Of a stretch of DNA of 64,000 nt, positions 55,486 to 64,000 are shown piece after piece. The stretch spans positions 1,736,001 through 1,800,000 of the forward strand of contig NC_081547.1 in assembly GCF_901000735.1 (NCBI RefSeq), written 5' to 3'. Numbering within the stretch: position 1 is the stretch's first letter; each line of letters starts with the position of its first letter. The position numbers were made by a program, and so were the translations under genes. Under the pieces are notes generated by a model. The model was not told the origin of the DNA. It did no database searches and saw nothing but the letters and a program-made list of their open reading frames with translations. Source of the DNA: Corylus avellana. Lineage: Eukaryota; Streptophyta; Magnoliopsida; Fagales; Betulaceae.

Positions 55486-58400
55486 CTTCGCCTCGCGGGT
55501 AAGGGAAGGGATCGCTTCTCCTCAATAAAAGTTAACAAAAGAGAAGGGTAAAGTTTTCCTTACGTGCATGGAAAATCGGAATCGTGATCCATGATTTTGT
55601 TTATCATCCATGACGACATGACATCCAATTAAAATCACGATTCAGAAGTTTCCAATCACCTTTTGGTTGTTTCTCTTTTTCGTTTTCTGAGTTGCCAATC
55701 AAATGCTTGACGGTTGACTTGGACATTGATAAAATCATGGGGGAAAAAATTATAGTGTATTATAAGAGTGATTTATTTAATAAATGTGGCAGGTGAAATA
55801 TAGAAACAAACAACAATGGTAGGTGAACTACTCAAACAGATATAATTTGATGTGCAAACTAAATTAATATTATTGGTCATGTTCGATTGTTCGAAATGGC
55901 AGGCTCATCTGAAATCTGATGTAGAAAAAAAATAAATAAATAAACAGCAGAAACGAAAATTCATGGGAAAATGTTTCACATGCGCGCAGAAAGGCTTACG
56001 TAACTTTGATGACAACAACATGATGATCCAAGCAAATAAGCGTAGGAAATTTTTCATGGAAATTGTGCTGTCACTTGCCTAGTCGTTGGGCATGCACGGG
56101 GTCAAGTCTTGCATAAAAATGGATGACAGTTTTTCTATTAATTTTCTCTTAGAGAGTCGATCTCACGTACAGTGATCTTATCTTAAAATAAATTCATAAT
56201 ATATTCAAAAAATAATAATAGTAATAATAATAATAATAATAATAATGTTATTTAGTAGACGATCATATAATTGTTATACAACTTAAGAAAATGATTGTTT
56301 TCCTCCCCTGAGCCCCTGTGTGGGACTTATATAAGACCCACCGGTCTAATAGTAATCTTGAAAATGGGGATGATGGAAGAAGAACCGGGAGAAAATGTAT
56401 AACACATCTCTATCACTTATGATGTGTCAATGAAAAGAGAAATGATTGTTGTTTTCCTAAGCCTAGGTGGATATTATTTTTTAAATACGGGGTGATCAGA
56501 TAAATGATAGAGCATTTGCTCTTATTATTTTCTCATCCATCTCTATCCTCTTTTTTTTTTTAATCAACCATTGGATCAAACTTTACTTAGGTGGATCCTA
56601 CAAATTTAATTGCTATATATATATATATATGGATCAAACTTTACTTAGGTGGATCCTACAAATTTAATTGCTATATATATATATAAGAACAAGAGTATAT
56701 GCTCTAGTATTTCTCATTGCTAAATAACATTACCCTATTCAAAATAGATTGTAATATCTTCTAACATTGGAAAGCTAGAGCATCAATATTTAATATTGGC
56801 AGGGTTTTTTTTTTTTCACTACAAAAAACTTTCTGATTAGTAACGTGTCAATAGGCTTGACATGTTACTAAATGTTAGTAACGTATGGTTAGTAACGTGT
56901 GCGGCGTGTAACTAATTTGAGTATTACTAAATTCCTATTAGTAACGTGTCAAATTGACATGTTACTAAAGTTTAAAAAATTAGTAAAAAAAATAATTTTT
57001 TTTTTTTTAAATTGGCGAGTAGTGCTGTTAGGCCTGCAAGTTTTGTGTTTCTTCATTAAAAATAATTTCAAAGCCTTTACTATGATCCCAAGCCAAACTC
57101 TTGCTGCTTTCTATGGGTCTTGAATCTAGGCTGCCCATTTCCCCCACGGTCTCTGCCTTACTCCTCTATAATGTCTTGGGTCAACAATACTCATGTAATT
57201 AAGAAAAGAAACTAAACAAGTTGCAATTAATTAATTAATTTGAAAGAGATAAAAAGATCATAAAAATCAACCATAAAAATCAGAAAAAATTACCCATTAG
57301 AGTATACGATGTCCGTTCCCCAAATGGATTCAACCTGAAAAATCAAATCAAACCAACCAGAAAATCAGATCCAAAAAAATTTCAAACACCCAGATCCAAA
57401 CCCGGCAGAAAATTTTTTCTTCTCTTTTTCATTTTCTTCTTATCTTCTCTTCTTTTTCTCTTTTTCCTTTTCTTTTTCTTCTCCCCGTTTGAGAGAAGAG
57501 GGAGATGCCATGGGGATATACTGGCGTGAGAGCAAAAGAGAGAAAAAGAGAAGAAGAAAGAAGAAAGAAAAAGTGCAGCAGTGAGGAAGAAAAAAGAGGG
57601 AAGAACAAAGAAAATGAAAAAAAAGAGGGAAGTAGCTAACGCATGTTTCCAATACCCGTTGGTAACGTGTCAAATTTAACACGTTACCATTTACCATTTA
57701 GTAACGTGTTAACTTTGACACGTTACTAAAGTTTTCGATATTTTTTTTTTTTAATTTTTTAATTTAATTTAATAATAATAATAATGTAAAAAACTAATTT
57801 TTGCCTCGCAGGTAAGGGAAGGGATCGCTTCTCCTCAATAAAAGTTAACAAAAAAGAAGAGTAAAGTTTTCCTTGCGTGCATGGAAAATCGGAATCGTGA
57901 TCCATGATTTTGTTTATCATCCATGACGACATGACATCCAATTAAAATCACGATTCAGAAGTTTCCAATCACCTTTTTCTTGTTTCTCTTTTTCTTTTTC
58001 TGAGTTGCCAATCAAATGCTTAACGGTTGACTTGGATATTGATAAAATCATGGGGGAAAAAATTATAGTGTATTATAAGAGTGATTTATTTAATAAATGT
58101 GGCAGGTGAAATATAGAAACAAACAACAATGGTAGGTGAACTACTCAAACAGATACAATTTGATGTGCAAACTAAATTAATATTATTGGTCATGTTCGAT
58201 TGTTCGTACTGGCCGGCTCATCTGATGTAGAAAAAAAAAAAAAAATTAAACAGCAGATACGAAAATTCATGGGAAAATGTTTCACATGCGCGCAGAAAGG
58301 CTTACGTAACTTTGATGACAACAACATGATGATCCAAGCAAATAAGCGTAGGAAAATTTCCATGGAAATTGTGCTGTCACTTGCCTAGCTAGTCGTTGGG

Positions 58401-58901
58401 CATGCACGAGGTCATGTTTTGCATAAAAATGGATGACAATTTTTCTATTAATTTTCGCTTAGAGAATCGATCTCACGTACAGTGATCTTATCTTAAAATA
58501 AATTCATAATATATAATAATAATAATGTTATTTAGTAGACGGTCATAAAATTGCCATACAACTTAAGAAAATGATTGTTTTTCTCCCTTGAGCCTTTGTG
58601 TGGGACTTATATAAGACCCACCGATCTAATGGTAAATGGTAATATTGAAAATGGGGATGATGGAAGAAGAACCGGGAGAAAATGTATAACACGTCTCTAT
58701 TACTTATGATGTGTCAATGAAAAGAGAAATGATTGTTGTTTTCCTAAGCCCAGGTGGATATTATTTTTTAAATACGGGGTGATCAGATAAATGATAGAGC
58801 ATTTGCTCTTATTATTCTCTCATCCATCTCTATCCTAATTTTTTTTTTTAAATCAACCATTGGATCAAACTTTACTTAGGTGGATCCTACAAATTTAATG
58901 G

Positions 58902-58937
<36 letters not shown>

Positions 58938-60050
58938 AAAGAAGAACAAGAGTATATGCTCTAGTATTTCTCATTGCTAAATAGAATTGCCCTATTCAAA
59001 ATAGATTGTAATATCTTCTAACATTGGAAAGCTAGAGCATCAATACTTAATATTGGCAGTTTTTTTTGTTTTGTTTTTTTTTTTTTTTTTCACAACAAAA
59101 AACCATATGATTAGTAATGTGTCAATAGGCTTGACATTTATTAAATGTTAGTAACGTGTGCGGCGTGTTACTAATTTGAGTATTACTAAATTCCTATTAG
59201 TAATGTGTCAAATTGACATGTTACTAAAGTTTAAAAAATTAGTAAAAAAAATAATTTTTTTTTTTTCAAATTTATTTCCGGAATTTGGATGAGTAGTGCT
59301 GTTAGGCTTGCAAGTTTTGTGTTTTTTCATTAAAATGAATTTCAAAGCCTTTACTATGATCTCAAGTCAAACTCTTGCTGCTTTATGTGGGTCTTGAATC
59401 TCGGCTGCCCATTTTCCCCACGGTCTCTGCATTACTCCTCTATAATGTCTTAATTGGGTCAACAATACTCATTAATTAAGAAGAAAAAAAACTAAACAAG
59501 TTACAAATAATTAATTAATTTGAAAGAGATAAAAAGATTAGAAAAATCAACCATAAAAAAAAAATAAATAAATAAAAATAAATAAATAAATAAAAATTAC
59601 CCATTAGAGAATACGATGTTTGTTCCCCAAATGGATTCACCTTGAAAAATCAAACCAAACCAATCAGAAAATCAGACCCAGAAAAATTTTAAACACCCAT
59701 ATCCAAACCCAACAGAAAAATTTTTCTTCTCTTTTTCATTTTCTTCTTATCTTATCTTCTTTTTCTCTTCTCATTTTCTTTTTCTTCTCCCGATTTGAGA
59801 GAAGAGGGAGATGCCATGGGGGTATACTGGGCATGAGAGCAAAAGAGAGAAAAAGAGAAGAAAGAAGAAAGAAAAGGTGCAGCAGTGAGGAAGAAAAAAG
59901 AGGGAAGAAGAAAGAAAATGAAAAAAAGTGGAAAGCAGCTGGCACATGTTTCCAATACCCGTTGGTAACGTGTCAAATTTGACACGTTACCATTTACCAT
60001 TTAGTAACGTGTTAACTTTGACACGTTACTAAAGTTTTCGAATTTTTATT
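55486..60050. repeat. ~2.3-kb tandem duplication
   Basis: Unit A (55486-57807) and unit B (from 57808) both begin GCCTCGC(G/A)GGTAAGGGAAGG and share the same order of landmarks. These are CATGGAAAATCGGAATCGTG, GGTAGGTGAACTACTCAAAC, AATACGGGGTGATCAGATAA, the CACTA-like left end and GAGGGAGATGCCATGGGG. They diverge by scattered substitutions and microsatellite length. No gene is carried. Confidence 0.88.
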
Positions 60051-60434
60051 TTATTTTATTTTATTTTTTTTAGTTTTTGAATTAGTAACGTGTCAAATTT
60101 GACACGTTACTAAAGTTTTTGATTTTTTTTTTAAATTTTTTTTTTTTTTCAATTTTCAAATTAGTAACGTATCAAATTTGACATGTTACTAAAGTTTTCG
60201 ATTTTTTTTTTTTAATTTTTAATTTTTAATTTTAATTTATTTTTTTTTTTTTCCAGTTTTCGAGTTAGTAATGTGTTAAATTTGACACGTTACCATTTAG
60301 TAACGTAGCCAGGTAAAGCGACACGTTACTAAAAAATTTAGTAACATGTCACAAACTGACACGTTACTAAATGGTAACGTGGCGAAAAATGATTAACAGT
60401 GCACACATTACTAATATTACATTTTTTTTGTAGT
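56817..60434. mobile_element. CACTA-like non-autonomous element(s) with TAGTAACGTGTCA subterminal repeats
   Basis: A left end CACTACAAAAAAC at 56817 (and a mutated CACAACAAAAAACC at 59091) and a right end TTTTTTTTGTAGT ending 60434 match the CACTA(En/Spm)-type terminus. Inside each end are many direct and inverted copies of TTAGTAACGTGTCA / TGACACGTTACTAA (56858-56970, 57660-57730, 59112-59230, 59965-60380). No transposase is visible. Unit A of the tandem duplication keeps only a left end; the intact-looking element would be 59091-60434. Confidence 0.65.
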
Positions 60435-60439
60435 TTGAA

Positions 60440-61047
60440 GAAATAGATAAATTCTCATCGATGAAAAATAAGATGGATACAACACGCCATGCTTATTATT
60501 AATTAATAGTTTACATTGTTATCATTCCACGTACGTAACTTAATTATCAAACGGAAGCTTGAAAAACGTATACTACTGTTATCATGCGGTCTGTTTCCTA
60601 AAATAAGGTCCAGGAAATTATCCGTTAATTTCATAATTGACGTCGTCAACATTTGTCTTCCAACGTCTCCCCCACTTCGTCTGAGCCCCCACGTGTTTCT
60701 GTATAGGGAAACTGGAAAGGTCACTACCAGAATATTTGTATTTTTGGATTAAGTCAACAAGATAAGGTACCTAGCTCCCATGAATTTTATGGATATGGAT
60801 CTATTAAAATTTTTAAGGTAAATTCAGTTTCTAGAATTTTGAATTCAGGCTTTTTTCATTCAATGGTCATTGTTTTATAACGTGTCCCATTACGTACAGA
60901 ACAATGACTATTTGATAAAAAATGAACGGCCTAAATTCAAAATTTCAAAAATTAAAATTTTCTAAGAATTTCAGAAAATCCTAATTTAAATTTTTTACGG
61001 GTTGAAACTCTCACCTTCTAGTTAGCTCTCTCTCTCTCTCTCTCTCT

Positions 61048-61084
<37 letters not shown>

Positions 61085-62950
61085 GTGTGATAATTCATGT
61101 TCATGTATTAAATTTTGGTGATATTCAAACTTGAGTATTAAAATCTTTAATTCTAATTCGTTAATTTTATATTAAGTTCTTATAAAATTCTCAGGTCTAA
61201 AAAAAAAATTGGGGCAGAGTATCGGTTCAATGGGTAACAACAAGGATATTTTCGGCCGCCGAAAAAAAAAAAGTCAATTCAGTATAGCATGAAATAAAAA
61301 TTTTACCGTCTACCGTACCAAACCAAACCAATTTTTATTCGACCTGCCTAATCACCTAACACCATGTTCGATAACAGTTGGTGCGTGACCACCGAATACT
61401 CTTCCCATTCCTATCAAAAAAAAAATTATCGGAAAGTGTGAGTCTTTTAAATATATTATTCACGGTGCCTTCCACACGACTGGAAAGTAGTATACTACTA
61501 TTGTACTGTAACTATAACGGGCCAGTGGGCCACGGCGCTTCTTTTTGGGACGTGTAAACATGCGCCCACTAAAATAAGATAAGGATAAATTTTTTTTTTT
61601 TTTAAAAAAAGAAGAATATGTTAAGGAGGATTAATTCACATATTTTTTTTTTATTAAAAAATAAATTAGATTACATTTTGAGAGAAATTCCAGCTCGGTC
61701 ATAGACCCAAGTCAGACGTCCAGCAGTTACGATTGACTGATTCCAACGAAGACGCCCCCACCCATCGAAAAGAAAAGTGGCCTCAACATCCATCAAATCG
61801 TTTAATTAGTCCAGTGTTGCTAAAAGACTCGTGGTTTTTTTCTTATATATCTTTTAAAATTAATTAATGTATCTTTTAAAATTGTTATTAAATTTATAAT
61901 AAATTATTATTTAATTTAAATTCATTAATATTTTTAAAAATCATATTAATTTTTTTAAAAAAAATAGATAAGACATGAGGGTGGCATTTAATATTACTGT
62001 TTGTCCAAGTTCTCAAATATCCTCAAATTTTGTCAATTTTTTAAATTGATTTTAGAGAAAATGAAGAAAATAAAATGAAAATTTGGGAACTTTGATATTA
62101 ATTTTTGGTATTAAAAAATTGACTATATATGAGGATGTGATTGTTTGATGAAGGGTATTAAAAACGTGAAAAATTAAAGAGTAAGAACATGTTTGAGATT
62201 GAGTTTGAGAAATAAAACTTTTAAGTTCAAAAACGCTTTTTGGCAAAAACTTCATTTTAAAGCTTTTGCCAAATGTGCGTTTTGGGCCTTTTGACCATTT
62301 TTGGAACCATTAAAAACACTTTCAATTCTTTTCTATTAAACGGGTATTTTTTTTTTTTTTCAAACGGACTTTTTAATTGTTAAACTCAGTTTTAGCTTTT
62401 TTAGGTTCCTCAAACGCGAATTGGGATCCTCTTCATTTCAAATGAACGGATTAATATCCCATTAGTTATAATAGAGGGGTATTTTTGTCTTTTCATTAAA
62501 AAAAGACAAAAATATCCCTATAACTAACTGGATATTATTTCGTTAATTTGAAATGGAAAAGATTCTTATTCATACAACGTGGCATCACAATAACTATGAT
62601 TGCGGAATTATTGAAAGTTTTGGTGGAAATAGGTGGAAGTTTACTTGGTAAATATGAATGAAATTGGCGTATGAAGCAGGCAATTTATTATTTTATTCAA
62701 TGGTATTTGGAAACGGCACGCAGGGAATTGGAATTCCATTTCCCCAAGTGTATATAATTAAGCTGAAAATTCTACAGCGCCCGCACACGCCAAAATTGAA
62801 TTCCACTGCCAAAAAGTCTAACGAAACCCACAAGTCAACCCATACGAACTTCCTTCCCGGTCGGACCTCTTTTCCGCGTTGGTTCAAATAACAGAACAGA
62901 AACCTCTTTTATGTTTCTCTCTTCCTTCTCTCAAGCTTCCTTTTGTCTCA
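60440..62950. other. Intergenic, repeats upstream of the C2 gene
   Basis: Holds a TC/TA compound microsatellite at 61026-61081, the GTTTGAGA-type MITE at 62190-62410, and a CATTTCAAATGAA-type MITE near 62430-62575. AT-rich DNA fills the rest. No gene was recognised. Confidence 0.45.
62190..62410. repeat. MITE-like element, GTTTGAGA-type ends, second copy
   Basis: GAACATGTTTGAGATTGAGT, CGCTTTTTGGCAAAAACTTC and TTTCAAACGGACTTTTTAAT match the element at 4968-5182. The right end is less clear (TTCCTCAAACGCGAATTG). A third copy starts at 63952. Confidence 0.55.
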
Positions 62951-62962
62951 TAAATTCACTCC

Positions 62963-62969
62963 TATAAAG
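62963..62969 (+). promoter_or_regulatory. TATA box of the SRC2-like C2 gene
   Basis: TATAAAG lies 108 bp before the start codon at 63077, giving a leader of roughly 75-80 nt if transcription starts ~30 bp downstream. Position and sequence are typical for a plant core promoter. Confidence 0.6.
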
Positions 62970-63076
62970 AACACTCCTTTCCGATCTCAGTTTCCAACAA
63001 ATCCCAGGAAATCGATCAAACGTTTTTATATATAATTCATACGTACGTACGCAATATTAATTAGCTGTTGCTCGAC

Positions 63077-63583
63077 ATGGAAAGCACGTCACGCACCCTC
63101 GAAGTCACGGTGATATCAGGCGAAAACCTACGAACCAACAGGAAACCGGTCAAGAAGAACGCTTTCGTTGTGATCCAAACGGACTCCAACAAAGTTTGCA
63201 CGACAAAGATGGACGCCGACGGCGGGAGCTATCCTTCGTGGAACGAAAAACTCGTGGTGGACGTGCCAATGCACGAACGGTTTATCACGGTGGAGGTACA
63301 ATGCAAGACGTCGGGAGGGAACAAAACTGTCGGGGTGGCAAGGATTCCGATCTCGGATTTTGTCGGTGGGCATGTTCCGCAGAGTTATTTGCACTTTTTG
63401 AGTTACAGATTGCGGGATAATAAGGGCGAGAGAAACGGGATTATCAATATTTCTGTAAAAGCCAAGGTCCCGGAATACGCATCCTGTTCCGGTACAGGGA
63501 TGGGTGTGCCTTTGGGGGATAACAATTTCGGTGGGGTTGTCACTGGGATTCCTATTTGGTGTACCAATACCGGAAGATTCTGA
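63077..63583 (+). CDS. C2-domain protein, SRC2-like, intronless
   Basis: A 168-residue intronless gene with one N-terminal C2 domain: TLEVTVISGENLRTNRKPVK, KNAFVVIQTD, SYPSWNEKLVVDVP, ITVEVQCKTSGGNKTVGVA and IPISDFVGGHVPQSYLHFLS. A short hydrophobic/Gly-rich tail follows, VPLGDNNFGGVVTGIPIW. This layout fits the plant SRC2/BAP-like group of stress-related C2 proteins that bind membranes. Several loop acidic residues expected for calcium (such as the first-loop Asp pair) are replaced by Lys/Asn, so calcium dependence is doubtful. The start is the first ATG after the TATA box. Confidence 0.85.
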   Translation: MESTSRTLEVTVISGENLRTNRKPVKKNAFVVIQTDSNKVCTTKMDADGGSYPSWNEKLVVDVPMHERFITVEVQCKTSGGNKTVGVARIPISDFVGGHVPQSYLHFLSYRLRDNKGERNGIINISVKAKVPEYASCSGTGMGVPLGDNNFGGVVTGIPIWCTNTGRF

Positions 63584-63589
63584 TGGATT

Positions 63590-64000
63590 AAAATTGTTAT
63601 CTATATATAAAATTGTTATATGTGTCTTACGAATCACTAATCTCTGTCTTTCATTTCTTGTTTGTGGTATAAGCAATAATTGCTTCAAGGAAAATTTGTT
63701 TGAAAATTTAAAATAAATAATAATAACAATAATAATATCATGATCAAATTAAAGGCTGTTGCCGGCAGTATAGGAGCCAATTTTTTTCTCCGCCCTATTA
63801 CCAATCGAATTACGTGACGTTATTAAATATATATTTTTTAATTAATATTGGCTTGCAAGATGAGATTTTGTATTGAATTATTAATTGGAATTATCAAGTC
63901 ATTAATTTCATCAAAAGCTTAGAATTAGGATATTTCAATATATATATATAGATTCTGTTTGAAATTGCGTTTGAGAAATAAAGCTTTTAAGTTAAAAAAA
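63590..64000. other. 3' flank of the C2 gene
   Basis: AT-rich sequence with an (AAT)n run at 63715-63737. From 63952 the GTTTGAGA-type MITE begins (GTTTGAAATTGCGTTTGAGA) and is cut by the window end. Confidence 0.5.

Noticed and set aside
57440..57697. ORF with MVNGNVLNLTRYQ and a phenylalanine/leucine-rich middle, repeated at 59752-60000
   Set aside because: It follows the purine-rich strand of the CACTA-like element in both tandem units; composition explains it and there is no domain.
63128..63688. 186-residue minus-strand ORF
   Set aside because: Antisense shadow of the intronless C2 gene, which has clear domain motifs on the plus strand.
1..64000. CRISPR array, operon or bacterial-type system
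   Set aside because: Spaced repeats present are MITEs, SINEs or microsatellites; gene structure is eukaryotic throughout.

Overview
The window is nuclear DNA of a eudicot plant, probably a woody rosid, although the species cannot be fixed from sequence alone. The evidence is short exons with GT-AG introns, AT-rich intergenic DNA crowded with MITEs, SINEs and LTR elements, a chloroplast-targeting gene set, and a 100-N scaffold gap (36998-37097) typical of a draft assembly. Gene models below were built by hand; each one closes in frame across all its junctions.

Layout. 1-4500: a Ty1/copia LTR end, then two tandem methylesterase (SABP2/MES-type) genes on the minus strand, the first lacking its last exon here. 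7037-11413 (-): a six-exon RmlD/MAT2B-like NAD(P)-binding reductase. 11822-12108: a SINE with a perfect 14-bp target duplication. 13480-14540: an independent C/D-box snoRNA gene cluster (U18-like plus two more rRNA 2'-O-methylation guides) behind a site II/TATA/telo-box promoter. 16070-19706 (-): a membrane protein with a bacterial-type PH domain. 22371-26673 (+): digalactosyldiacylglycerol synthase (DGD2-type), with nested SINEs and a decayed copy of its own last exon in introns. 28621-30325 (-): a small single-C2-domain protein (elicitor-responsive protein 3 type). 31904-35286 (+): a three-repeat MYB (MYB3R).

33457-36997 and 37098-40669 are near-identical and abut the gap exactly as two unmerged overlapping contig ends would. 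The second MYB3R tail and the truncated first thioesterase exon are therefore probably an assembly duplication of one locus. 40377-41407 (+) and 42261-48097 (-) are tail-to-tail hotdog acyl-CoA thioesterase (ACOT13-type) paralogues. The minus-strand copy has an intron swollen to 4.7 kb by an old gag-only LTR element, which itself hosts a very young 2.07-kb non-autonomous LTR element with one long acidic ORF.

49926-54160 (-) is an 11-exon chloroplast SRP receptor (cpFtsY). 54170-63060 is repeat-rich, including a ~2.3-kb tandem duplication carrying a CACTA-like element with many TAGTAACGTGTCA repeats. 63077-63583 (+) is an intronless C2-domain (SRC2-like) gene.

The genes are ordinary housekeeping, lipid, defence and cell-cycle genes with no operon-like functional link. 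DGD2 and cpFtsY both serve the chloroplast. The most distinctive content is the snoRNA cluster, the nested non-autonomous LTR elements, the paired 'with/without' alleles across the gap, and several minimal poly(A)-tail insertions.
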